From an uncultured bacterium (GTDB lineage: Bacteria > Bacillota > Bacilli > Lactobacillales > Lactobacillaceae): 64,000 nucleotides of DNA. Location: the NCBI GenBank assembly GCA_905214545.1, contig CAJMMO010000003.1, positions 1 to 64,000 of the forward strand. Direction: 5' to 3'. Each line of letters starts with the position of its first letter. Position 1 is the stretch's first letter. Below the pieces are notes generated by a model. The model was not told the origin of the DNA and searched no databases. It saw nothing but the letters and a program-made list of their open reading frames with translations. The position numbers were made by a program, and so were the translations under genes. Below are positions 57,173 to 64,000 of the stretch, piece by piece.

Positions 57173-58519
57173 ATGACTTACCAAAAAAACTCAAAGCCAG
57201 TCATCATCACCATCAAACGCCTTGGCATCAACGGCGAAGGCGTCGGCTACTACCGCAAAAAGATCACCTTCATCCCCGGCGCTTTGCCCGGCGAAACGGT
57301 CGTCGCAAGGATCACTAAGCGCCAGCCGCGCTATTTAGAAGCAGAGCTCGTCCGGATCAAGGAAAAAAGCCCGGACCGCCTGCCCTTCCCGAAGGGCGTC
57401 GACCCTAAAGTCGGCGGCTTAGAGCTGGCCGTGCTGCCTTATGAAAAACAGCTTTTGTTCAAACAGCACATGGTCCAGGAGGCCCTGGCGCGCTTCCAGC
57501 CTGAGCGCTGGCGCCAGATCAAGGTCCAGCCGACCCTGCCGGCGCCGCACATCTGGCACTACCGCAACAAGGCCCAGTACCAGGTCGCCTTTGACCGCGG
57601 CCGCGTCAAGGCCGGCTTGTATGAGCCCAGCTCCCACCGCGTCGTCGACTTAGACGTCATGCCGACTCAGTCCGAGCTGTCGCAGAAAATCGAGCTGGCG
57701 GTCAAAAAGCTGCTGGTCCGCTTCCGCGTGCCGATCGCTGACAGCCGGCGCAAAATGCCCGGCGTCAAGACCGTGGTCGTGCGGTCCTCGCACACCACCA
57801 AGCAAAGCCAGGTGACTTTGATCACGGTCGGCAGCGACCTGCGCGGCTTAGACCGCCTGGTCCAAGGCATCCAAAAAATCGCGCACGTGACCGGGATCTT
57901 CCAAAACATCACCCAGTGGGACAACCCGCAGGTTTGGGGCAACAAGACCGTCAAGCTCTGGGGTGAAGACTACATCCAAGAAAAAATCGACGACAAGACT
58001 TTCAATCTTTCGCCGCGGGCCTTTTTCCAGCTCAATAGCGAGCAGACCGTCAACCTCTACCACGAAGCCCTGCAGATGCTGGACTTAAAGCCCGACCAGA
58101 CCCTGGTTGACGCCTACAGCGGCGTCGGCACCTTGGGGATCTTGGCAGCAGACCAGGTCAAAGAGGTCATCGGCATTGAGACGATTCCGGATGCTGTCCG
58201 GGACGCCCAGCTCAACTGCCGGCAAAACGGCGTGCGTAACGCCCGCTACCTGCAAGGCGCAGCCGAAGACAAGCTGGGCCAGCTGGACTTTGACGCCTTG
58301 ATCGTCGACCCGCCGCGCACGGGCCTGGCCAAGCAGATGATCAAGTCGATCTTAGCAGCCGAGCCGCAGACCTTTGTCTACATCTCCTGCAACCCGTCGA
58401 CGCTGGCCCAGGACTTAGTGCTGCTGAGCGCCAAGTACAAGGTCCGCGTCATCAAGTCGGTGGACATGCTGCCGCAGACGCCGCGCTGTGAGGCCATCGC
58501 CAAGCTGGTTTTAAAGTAA
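57173..58519 (+). CDS. rlmCD: 23S rRNA (uracil-5-)-methyltransferase (RumA/RlmCD type)
   Basis: SAM-dependent methylase of a uracil in 23S rRNA; B. subtilis RlmCD modifies U747 and U1939. The 448 residues have an N-terminal TRAM RNA-binding domain (about 7-60), then the SAM fold with FFQLNSEQTVNLYHEALQML, VDAYSGVGTLGILA, IVDPPRTGL, and the catalytic cysteine region in YISCNPSTLAQD. No obvious iron-sulphur cysteine cluster, as in many Gram-positive members. Strong AAAGGAGC before the ATG; terminator at 58526. Confidence 0.95.
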   Translation: MTYQKNSKPVIITIKRLGINGEGVGYYRKKITFIPGALPGETVVARITKRQPRYLEAELVRIKEKSPDRLPFPKGVDPKVGGLELAVLPYEKQLLFKQHMVQEALARFQPERWRQIKVQPTLPAPHIWHYRNKAQYQVAFDRGRVKAGLYEPSSHRVVDLDVMPTQSELSQKIELAVKKLLVRFRVPIADSRRKMPGVKTVVVRSSHTTKQSQVTLITVGSDLRGLDRLVQGIQKIAHVTGIFQNITQWDNPQVWGNKTVKLWGEDYIQEKIDDKTFNLSPRAFFQLNSEQTVNLYHEALQMLDLKPDQTLVDAYSGVGTLGILAADQVKEVIGIETIPDAVRDAQLNCRQNGVRNARYLQGAAEDKLGQLDFDALIVDPPRTGLAKQMIKSILAAEPQTFVYISCNPSTLAQDLVLLSAKYKVRVIKSVDMLPQTPRCEAIAKLVLK

Positions 58520-58525
58520 AAAAAT

Positions 58526-58555
58526 AAAGAACGGTTAAAATACCGTTCTTTTTTT
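58526..58555. terminator. Bidirectional terminator after rlmCD
   Basis: AAAGAACGGT/ACCGTTCTTT with a 6-base loop and A/T runs on both sides. Confidence 0.88.
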
Positions 58556-58563
58556 ATGCAAAC

Positions 58564-58604
58564 AAAAAGCAGGCTGCTGATTTTTCATCATTTGCAAGCC
58601 TGCC
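58564..58604 (-). terminator. Terminator of the minus-strand transcript downstream of mvaS
   Basis: On the minus strand GCAGGCT pairs with AGCCTGC around an inner ATGAT/ATCA hairpin, followed by TTTTT. It ends the candidate RNA described next. Confidence 0.6.
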
Positions 58605-58798
58605 GCTGAACCAAGTGGAGAGGTAGCCAAAGATTAATAACTGTGATTGATGTATTGAGTTAAGTGAAACAACCAGTAGGACATCTGGCCGTTTAAAGCA
58701 ATTAAAGAATCGAAACCTCTTGCTTCTTTGAAAGAGAATCTGTTTTCTTCCACTAACAATTCTGGAGATAAAAACTATTATAAGTGCTATCTTTCCAC
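58566..58798 (-). ncRNA. Candidate small RNA or small-ORF transcript
   Basis: This is the only stretch over 300 bases without a recognised gene (58520-58832), and it is richer in AT than its neighbours. Minus-strand signals suggest a transcript: an extended -10 (TGTGTTATGAT, 58815-58805) or TATAAT (58782-58777), then about 200 bases, then a terminator hairpin. It also contains an open frame of 41 codons (TTG at 58759 to TAA at 58636-58634, ...GQMSYWLFHLTQYINHSY) with no good Shine-Dalgarno. It may be an sRNA, a small protein, or a decayed gene. It is not 6S RNA-like: the ends do not pair. Confidence 0.4.
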
Positions 58799-58804
58799 AA
58801 CCCC

Positions 58805-58815
58805 ATCATAACACA
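58805..58815 (-). promoter_or_regulatory. Extended -10 downstream of mvaS
   Basis: Minus strand TGTGTTATGAT (58815-58805) has the extended TG and a TATGAT -10. It would start the candidate small transcript, or it may only be read-through from mvaS. Confidence 0.45.
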
Positions 58816-58817
58816 AA

Positions 58818-58831
58818 TGTAAGCGGTTGCG
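58818..58831 (-). promoter_or_regulatory. cre-like site just downstream of mvaS
   Basis: TGTAAGCGGTTGCG on the plus strand matches TGWAANCGNTNNCA except for its last base. It lies 2 bases after the mvaS stop, where it could control only the small downstream transcript. Confidence 0.5.
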
Positions 58832-58832
58832 A

Positions 58833-59999
58833 CTATTTTGCCTGCTTATATTTCCGAACATAATCTTTTTGGCCGGCAAAGTACCACAAACCCGCGTCAC
58901 GCGGGGCTTCGAAGCTGATATCTTTTGGCAGCCAGTCGGCGGCCTTTTTAAAAATCTTCTCATAATCCGCGACGCTGACCCGGCTTCTGCGCGCTAAAAG
59001 CTCTTGGTGCCGGGCTTTGTGCAGGTGTTTTTCGTAGCCGGCAACCAGCTGCCCGCTGTAAAATTCGGCCATGGCACCAGACCCGTATGAGAAAAGACCA
59101 ACTCGGTCGCCGGCCTTTAACTCGCCGTTTTCCAGCAGGCTGAGCAGGCCTAAGTAAAGCGAGCCCGTGTAGATGTTGCCGACCTGGCGGCAGTACTCGG
59201 CGCTTTGGTCAAAGTTTGCATTCAAGCGCGCGCTGACCTCGTCGCTGCTCTTGGCTGCAACTAAGCGCGCAGCCTTCAAGCCCATTTTGACAAAAGGCAG
59301 GTGGTAGCAGATGGCCGCAAAGTCGTCTGGACGCAGGTCCTTTTTAGCCAAGTATTCGCCAAAGACGTGCTCGAAGAAGTCGAGGTAGATGTTTTGCGAA
59401 TAGTGGCCGTCGACCATCGCCAGCTGGCTGGTATTCGGCCGCCAGAAGTCGTTGATGTCGTCAGACCATGCGGCCGTTTCCGGGTCCAAGGCCAAAATGG
59501 CCGGATCTTTTTTCACCAGCAGGGCCACGGCCCCTGCGCCCTGGGTCACTTCGCCCGGCGTGTTTAAGCCGTAGCGGGCGATGTCGGCGCCGATCACCAG
59601 CGCCGTCTTGTCCGGGTGCAGGCGGACGAAGTCCATTGCCGTCAGCAAGCCTGCGGTCAGGCCGAAGCAGGCTTCCTTGATTTCAAAGGCACGAACCTGC
59701 GGAGCCAGCCCCAGTGCCTTTTTGACAAACAAGGCGGCCGACTTGGACTGGTCGACGCCGCTTTCGGTGCCGAAAACCAGCAGGCCGATCTTGTCTTTGT
59801 CGATGTCGTCCCAAAAGTCCAAGCAGGCGTTGATCCCCATCGAAACGGCGTCCTGGTTAGCCTCAGCCACCGCCATCTTGCGCTGGCCCAAACCGATTAA
59901 AAACTTGTTGGGGTCAACCCCGCGCGCGTTGGCCAGGTCGACCATGTCGAGGTATTTGTCCGGCGTAAAAAAGCCGATTTGGTCAATTCCGGTTGTCAT
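58833..59999 (-). CDS. mvaS: Hydroxymethylglutaryl-CoA synthase
   Basis: Second step of the mevalonate pathway: acetoacetyl-CoA plus acetyl-CoA to HMG-CoA. The 388 residues include the nucleophile Cys in EIKEACFGLTAGLL, His in ICYHLPFVKMGL, and GSLYLGLLSLLENG. Normal length for bacterial MvaS. I start at ATG 59999, which overlaps the mvaA stop (TGATG). Isoprenoid supply for cell-wall carriers (undecaprenyl) is the expected role. Confidence 0.97.
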   Translation of the reverse strand: MTTGIDQIGFFTPDKYLDMVDLANARGVDPNKFLIGLGQRKMAVAEANQDAVSMGINACLDFWDDIDKDKIGLLVFGTESGVDQSKSAALFVKKALGLAPQVRAFEIKEACFGLTAGLLTAMDFVRLHPDKTALVIGADIARYGLNTPGEVTQGAGAVALLVKKDPAILALDPETAAWSDDINDFWRPNTSQLAMVDGHYSQNIYLDFFEHVFGEYLAKKDLRPDDFAAICYHLPFVKMGLKAARLVAAKSSDEVSARLNANFDQSAEYCRQVGNIYTGSLYLGLLSLLENGELKAGDRVGLFSYGSGAMAEFYSGQLVAGYEKHLHKARHQELLARRSRVSVADYEKIFKKAADWLPKDISFEAPRDAGLWYFAGQKDYVRKYKQAK

Positions 60000-61093
60000 C
60001 AATGTTTTTCCTTTCTCAACTTAGCTGCTCTTGCCGCTCTGGCTTGCAGCTTCATGTGGCCGGCCTGGATGCCGGCGGTAGCAATGGCATTAAGCGCAGC
60101 CCAGTTGCTGGCTAGGCCGCAGGCCGCAATCACCTGGGCAAGCTCTGCAGCAGTAGGCTTCCCTAACAGAGCCATGTTCTGGGCGACGTCGGCCCGGGCG
60201 CCGATGGAGCCGCCCACAACGCCTAAGGCCAGCGGCAGCGTTAATTCACCGTGCAACAGCGTACCGTCATAACGCCACTTGCTTAAACTTCCCTGCCCGG
60301 CCGTCAGGCCGCAGGCCAAGGCGACGGCCCTGGTGTCGTTGCCGGTTGCCAGCAAAATAGCCTCAACGCTGTTTAAGATGCCCTTGTTGTTCGTGATGGC
60401 CCGGTAGGGGTCGTCTTGGGCAAACTGCGACAGCAGCTCCATCTTCTTGCCGACTTGAGCTGGCATCTTCAAAGCCACTTCGGCATGGGCAAACTGGCTG
60501 GGGTAGTTCGACACGATCGCAAACAGCTTTTCGGCAATGCCTTTTTCCTTAGCCATCGCAGTTGCCAAGTACTCGCAGATCGAGTTGACCTTGTTAGCGC
60601 CCATCGCTTCGGCGGGGTCGACCAAGACCCGTAATTTGACGATGTCATCGCTAAACTCGCCGACAATTTTCCGCACGCCGCCGCCATGGCCCACTAAACT
60701 CGCAAACTCGCGGTTAGCCTTTTTTACATAGGCCGGAAATTTTTCCTGAAAAAAGGGCCAGTCGAAACCGGCCCCAGCCTGCAGCCAGACCTGGCCCCAG
60801 ACGCCGGGCCTGCGGCTTGTCGCCGTCACGCCTCCGTTTTGGGCAAAGACCTTGGCGCCGTGGTTGGCGGCCGCCACGACCGAAGGCTCCTCGGTGGCTA
60901 GGGGCACCAGCCATTTTTTGCCGTTGACAACTAGGCCGCGCACCAGTCCTAACGGCAGGGTCAGGCCGCCGATGACGTTTTCGCTGAACTGGTTTAAGGC
61001 ATTGAGCTGTCCTTCACTAATGTCTGTCAGCTCATAGCCTTCTTCTTTCAGCTTCTCCCGCCGCTGCTGCGGGCTCAGCTCGTAAAACTTCAT
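59999..61093 (-). CDS. mvaA: HMG-CoA reductase (class II), short C-terminus
   Basis: Reduces HMG-CoA to mevalonate. The 364 residues have the substrate region ENVIGGLTLPLGLVRGLVVNGKKWLVPLATEEPSVVAAANHGA, the dinucleotide motif EAMGANKVNSICE (DAMGAN type), the catalytic Lys in ITNNKGILNSV, Asp in ATGNDTRAV, and His in AGHMKLQARAARAA. After this His only about 18 basic residues follow; bacterial relatives usually have 40 or more, so the mobile flap is shortened. Starts at ATG 61093, directly after the thiolase stop region, and overlaps mvaS. Confidence 0.93.
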   Translation of the reverse strand: MKFYELSPQQRREKLKEEGYELTDISEGQLNALNQFSENVIGGLTLPLGLVRGLVVNGKKWLVPLATEEPSVVAAANHGAKVFAQNGGVTATSRRPGVWGQVWLQAGAGFDWPFFQEKFPAYVKKANREFASLVGHGGGVRKIVGEFSDDIVKLRVLVDPAEAMGANKVNSICEYLATAMAKEKGIAEKLFAIVSNYPSQFAHAEVALKMPAQVGKKMELLSQFAQDDPYRAITNNKGILNSVEAILLATGNDTRAVALACGLTAGQGSLSKWRYDGTLLHGELTLPLALGVVGGSIGARADVAQNMALLGKPTAAELAQVIAACGLASNWAALNAIATAGIQAGHMKLQARAARAAKLRKEKH

Positions 61094-62200
61094 CTAGCGC
61101 ACCCTCTTGATTTCCAAAGCAATGCCCTGGCCGCCGCCAATGCACAGGCTGGCGATGCCGCGCACGCCGTCAAACTGGACTAAGTCGTTGGCCAAAGCGC
61201 CGACGATCCTTGCGCCGCTGGCTCCTAACGGGTGGCCGATGGCCAGCGCGCCGCCGGCCGGGTTTAACTTGTATTCGGGGATGCCCAAGGCCTTGCCGAC
61301 CGCAACGGTCGTCGCCGCAAAGGCCTCGTTGATTTCGATTGCATCGTAGTCAGACAGCGGCCGGCCGGTTTTGGCCAGCAGCTTGGCGATCGCCTTGTGC
61401 GGGGCCAGCCCCATCACGCTGGGGTCGATGCCAACTTCGGCGTAGGCGCCCAGCCGCGCGATTGGGTGCAGGTTGTAGTCCATGACGGCCTTTTCAGAAG
61501 CCAGCAGCAGCATGCAGGCGCCGTCAGACAGCGGCGAGGCGTTACCCGCCGTTACGCTGCCGTTTTGCTTGAAGACCGGCTTTAAAGCGGCCAAGGCCTC
61601 GGGACTGGTGTCCGGGCGGATGTTTTCGTCATAAGCCAGCTCTGGCACCGGCACGACCTCGTCTTTGAACCAGCCGTTTTTCCAGGCCGAGTAAGCCTTG
61701 GTGTGCGACTGGTAGGCAAAGGCGTCCTGCTCGTGGCGCGAGATGTGCTTTTGGTCCGCCACTTTTTCAGCCGTCAGCCCCATGTGTTTTTTAGAAAAGG
61801 CGTCGATCAGGCCGTCCTTTAACATGAACTCTTTGGGGGTGTTTGACATGGACTCGGTGCCGCCAACAGCGACCAAGTCGAAGTCGCCCATGCGGATCTG
61901 GCCTTCTGCCATGCGGATGGCCTTCAGGCTCGAGCCGCAGACGTCGTTGACTGTGACGGCCGTCGTGGCCTGGGTCAGGCCTGCGCCCAGCGCAAGCTGC
62001 CGGGCCGGGTTTTGCCCCAGACCTTCGGACAAGACGTTGCCGGCAAACACGGCCTCGACTTGGTCGGACCGCACACCGGCCTTGCGAATCACGGCCCGCA
62101 GGGCCAATTCGCCCAGCTGGATTGCGGAATAGTCCGCTAAGGCCCCGTGGTAGCGGCCAAAGGGCGTGCGTGCCGTTGCGGCGATATAAACTTCAGACAT
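61094..62200 (-). CDS. Acetyl-CoA acetyltransferase (thiolase)
   Basis: Condenses two acetyl-CoA to acetoacetyl-CoA, the entry to the mevalonate pathway. The 368 residues include the acyl-carrier Cys88 in NDVCGSSLKAI, NEAFAATTVAVGK and the C-terminal active Cys in CIGGGQGIALEI. I use ATG 62200 (MSEVYIAATARTPFG) with AGGAG 7 bases upstream; two earlier ATGs are inside the preceding gene's end. Upstream a hydrolase ends 11 bases before. The order thiolase-mvaA-mvaS is a separate-gene version of the enterococcal MvaE/MvaS system. Confidence 0.93.
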   Translation of the reverse strand: MSEVYIAATARTPFGRYHGALADYSAIQLGELALRAVIRKAGVRSDQVEAVFAGNVLSEGLGQNPARQLALGAGLTQATTAVTVNDVCGSSLKAIRMAEGQIRMGDFDLVAVGGTESMSNTPKEFMLKDGLIDAFSKKHMGLTAEKVADQKHISRHEQDAFAYQSHTKAYSAWKNGWFKDEVVPVPELAYDENIRPDTSPEALAALKPVFKQNGSVTAGNASPLSDGACMLLLASEKAVMDYNLHPIARLGAYAEVGIDPSVMGLAPHKAIAKLLAKTGRPLSDYDAIEINEAFAATTVAVGKALGIPEYKLNPAGGALAIGHPLGASGARIVGALANDLVQFDGVRGIASLCIGGGQGIALEIKRVR

Positions 62201-62211
62201 CCTCATTCTCC

Positions 62212-63141
62212 TCACTGCAAATACTTATTTAAAAATCTCAATAAACGCTGCTGGTAGGCGGCCTGGTCGGTGACAAAGGCCTGGGTGTGGCCTGCGCCAG
62301 GCGCCAGCCAGATTTCTTTGGGACCGCGGTCGGCCTGGTAGTCGGCCCGGGTCATGCTGACGGGCACGAAGGTGTCGGCCAGGCCGTGGATGAACAAGAC
62401 CGGGATCTTGTTTTTCCGCAAGGCCTGAGGACAGGACACGTCGGCCAGCTTGAAGCCGTATTTTTTCTCAAGCTGGCTGTCCGTCGCGTTTAAAATCAGG
62501 TCGGTCGTCCGCCGGTCCAGGTGCGCGTTGTGCTTGGCCTGGTAGACCAGCTCAGAACGAATCGTGGTGTAAGGCGAGTCAGCAACGATCGCCTTGACCT
62601 GCTTTGGCAAAAGCGGGCTGGCCTGCAGGGCTACGGAAGCGCCCATGCTGGTGCCCAGCACGACGATCTGCTGGTCGCTTCCTAACTTTTGCACAATCTG
62701 CCTGCACCAGTTGGCCAGGTCCTTTTTCTCGTAGTAGCCAAAGGTCACTGCCCCCTGGCTCTTACCGTGGCCGCGGCTGTCGGGCAAGAGCACGTTGTAG
62801 CCGCGCTGGTTGAAGAAATAGGCAAAGCGGTACATGTTGGCCCGGCTTTGGCCGTAGCCGTGCAGCAGCACGACGGTCTTGTTTGTGTTCTGGTCGATAA
62901 AGCTGGCCTGGAGCCGGCCCATTTGCCAGGTCTTTTTCGGCGCTTCCAAATACCAGACGCCGATGCCGGAGGTCGCCGCCGGCCGGTCGCTTTGCTGGCT
63001 GACCCAGCCTTCGGTCTGCCGGCTGGTCAAAAGCTCAGCGCCTTTTTTGCCTGCGGCCTGCCAGGCCCAGAGCCCAACGGCGCCCGCAGCGACCAGCAGC
63101 GTTACAATAACCGTAAGCAGTACTTTTAAAAATTTCTTCAA
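62212..63141 (-). CDS. Membrane-anchored alpha/beta hydrolase
   Basis: About 309 residues: an N-terminal membrane helix (about 5-27) that is probably an anchor, then an alpha/beta hydrolase with VVLLHGYGQSRANMYRFA, the nucleophile elbow LGTSMGASVALQASPLL (GTSMG), the acid-containing VLFIHGLADTFVPV and the His in APGAGHTQAF. Similar proteins are annotated as BAAT/acyl-CoA thioester or general esterases; substrate unknown. I start at TTG 63141 because AGGTGG lies 5 bases ahead; the GTG at 63150 overlaps it. Shares a transcript with the thiolase. Confidence 0.82.
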   Translation of the reverse strand: MKKFLKVLLTVIVTLLVAAGAVGLWAWQAAGKKGAELLTSRQTEGWVSQQSDRPAATSGIGVWYLEAPKKTWQMGRLQASFIDQNTNKTVVLLHGYGQSRANMYRFAYFFNQRGYNVLLPDSRGHGKSQGAVTFGYYEKKDLANWCRQIVQKLGSDQQIVVLGTSMGASVALQASPLLPKQVKAIVADSPYTTIRSELVYQAKHNAHLDRRTTDLILNATDSQLEKKYGFKLADVSCPQALRKNKIPVLFIHGLADTFVPVSMTRADYQADRGPKEIWLAPGAGHTQAFVTDQAAYQQRLLRFLNKYLQ

Positions 63142-63157
63142 TCTGTCCACCTCAAGT

Positions 63158-63163
63158 TATAAT
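63158..63163 (+). promoter_or_regulatory. -10 of the 86-aa gene
   Basis: A perfect TATAAT with only a weak -35 (TCTTCA). Faces away from the hydrolase gene. Confidence 0.45.
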
Positions 63164-63183
63164 TTTAAGCAAAGACCTTGCCC

Positions 63184-63205
63184 ATTGCCTACCCTTTTAG
63201 GCAAT
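63184..63205 (+). other. Leader hairpin before the 86-aa gene
   Basis: ATTGCCTA/TAGGCAAT, 8-bp perfect stem with a 6-base loop, then TCTTT and the ribosome site AGGA at 63211. It could be an attenuator or translation control structure. Confidence 0.5.
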
Positions 63206-63221
63206 TCTTTAGGATTATCAC

Positions 63222-63482
63222 ATGCTCATCAACACCTTCTTAGGTCTGACGGCCGACCTGCAACCAAACTGGCCGCTTTTTACAAAAGACAAAGCCGTCA
63301 GCAAAATCCAAGTGGAAAGCAGACAATGCTCTCTTTTAACAGGAAACAAAGCTCTGACCTTGGCCAAAGGCCGCCAGCTGCTGGCCAAGATCAAGGCCCA
63401 AGACCTGCCGCTGGCAGTGGCAGGATTACCCGTCTACAGCGTCCAAGTTGATTTAAAGGGCAAAAAAATTGTCATAAGATAA
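63222..63482 (+). CDS. Small orphan protein (86 aa)
   Basis: An 86-residue basic soluble protein with no recognised motif or membrane segment (MLINTFLGLTADLQPNWPL... ending KGKKIVIR). AGGA lies 7 bases before the ATG. It is monocistronic, between a promoter with a leader hairpin and a bidirectional terminator. Function unknown. Confidence 0.65.
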   Translation: MLINTFLGLTADLQPNWPLFTKDKAVSKIQVESRQCSLLTGNKALTLAKGRQLLAKIKAQDLPLAVAGLPVYSVQVDLKGKKIVIR

Positions 63483-63516
63483 AAAAAGCCGCCTCCCTTT
63501 TGGGAAGCGGTTTTTT
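63482..63516. terminator. Bidirectional terminator between the 86-aa gene and galU
   Basis: AAAAA(G/A)CCGC...TCCC TTTT GGGA...GCGGTTTTT type hairpin with flanking A and T runs. Confidence 0.82.
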
Positions 63517-63521
63517 ATTTG

Positions 63522-64000
63522 CTATTTTTTCAGCTGGGCTGCCAAGTCAATGATGTACTGGCGCAAAGCATCCTTAGTTTCCGGGTGCTGCAGGCCGTAT
63601 TCAATCGAAGTCTCCAGGTAGCCTTCCTTGTTGCCGACATCGTGGCGTTCGCCCTTAAATTCGTGGGCAAACACGCGCTGGGTGCGGTTCAAGGTGTCGA
63701 TGGCGTCGGTCAGCTGGATCTCGCCGCCCTTGCCCGGCTTCTGCGTGGCCAGGATGTCGAAGATCTCCGGCGTCAGCAGGTAGCGGCCGATGATGGCGAG
63801 GTCGCTTGGGGCCTTGTCAACTGGCGGCTTTTCCACAAAGGTGTCCACGCTGTAGAGGCCGTCGGCAACTTCTTTGACAGGTTTGATCACGCCGTACTTG
63901 TTGACTTCTTCGTGCGGCACTTTCTTGACCGCGATGGTCGAAGCATGGGTCTTGGCGTAGCGGTTAATCAGCTGCTGGGTCAAAGGCACCTTGTCGGTCA
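63522..64000 (-). CDS. galU: UTP--glucose-1-phosphate uridylyltransferase (5' part off window)
   Basis: Makes UDP-glucose from UTP and glucose-1-phosphate for glycolipid, teichoic acid or exopolysaccharide sugars; the phosphoglucomutase in this window supplies its substrate. The visible C-terminal ~159 codons include the GalU motifs GVIKPVKEVADGLYSVDTFVEKP, AIIGRYLLTPEIFDIL, GGEIQLTDAIDTL and GERHDVGNKEGYLE. The N-terminal nucleotide-binding part lies right of the window. The stop is at 63522. Confidence 0.95.
   Translation of the reverse strand, partial: TDKVPLTQQLINRYAKTHASTIAVKKVPHEEVNKYGVIKPVKEVADGLYSVDTFVEKPPVDKAPSDLAIIGRYLLTPEIFDILATQKPGKGGEIQLTDAIDTLNRTQRVFAHEFKGERHDVGNKEGYLETSIEYGLQHPETKDALRQYIIDLAAQLKK

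Noticed and set aside
58566..58798. 6S RNA or tmRNA identity for the candidate transcript
   Set aside because: The 5' and 3' ends do not pair, and there is no tRNA-like end or tag frame.

Overview
This window is core chromosome of a low-GC-phylum lactic acid bacterium whose coding DNA is nevertheless GC-rich at third positions. Gene content, gene order and codon use fit Lactobacillus delbrueckii or a very close relative. The species call is inference from synteny and protein recognition; no database search was run. Only one stretch longer than 300 bases lacks a recognised gene (58520-58832).

Layout. (1) 1-2200: 5' part of gap and the regulator cggR on the minus strand, behind a promoter and an unannotated 32-codon leader ORF, with a divergent tRNA-Arg(CCG). 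(2) 2240-11420: clpP under a CIRCE operator, convergent with whiA-yvcK-rapZ, then a DUF308 membrane protein and uvrBA behind a LexA box. (3) 11425-20580: phosphoglucomutase, trxB, a small membrane gene-hprK-lgt operon, prfB with its programmed frameshift, secA and hpf. (4) 20650-33830: comFA (no comFC), yigZ, tagO, rny, recA (LexA box, no cinA), pgsA, rodZ, a frameshifted ymfH, ymfF, ftsK and a DUF1149 gene. (5) 33831-43400: trmL, a permease, a lactonase/VTT pair, and a compacted Spx/competence/stringent-response neighbourhood (rluD-like, nadK, relQ, coaD, CYTH, spxH-like, coiA, mecA, spx). (6) 43587-48460: ptsHI, and clpE with a CIRCE shared with a small divergent gene. (7) 48444-57170: birA, pyc, prfC, a CBS/CorC protein, small membrane and effector-binding proteins, recX, rlmCD. 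(8) 58560-64000: a candidate small RNA or small ORF, the upper mevalonate operon (thiolase-mvaA-mvaS) led by a hydrolase, a small orphan, and the 3' part of galU.

How the genes fit together. Carbon regulation recurs: CggR, HPr, enzyme I, HprK and cre-like sites. Protein quality control also recurs: ClpP, ClpE, MecA, Spx and an SpxH-like protein, with two HrcA/CIRCE operators where many Firmicutes use CtsR. DNA repair is present as uvrBA, recA and recX with two LexA-type boxes. Competence genes look eroded: comFA has no comFC beside it, cinA is missing between pgsA and recA, and coiA ends abruptly inside its neighbour. Several genes appear to start at TTG (yvcK, recA, ftsK, yigZ, the small gene by clpE, the hydrolase), each chosen because a Shine-Dalgarno sequence lies at the right distance.

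I found no mobile element, CRISPR array, prophage or obvious defence system. The best candidates for something undescribed are the leader ORF coupled to cggR, the transcript downstream of mvaS, and the divergent gene sharing the clpE CIRCE.
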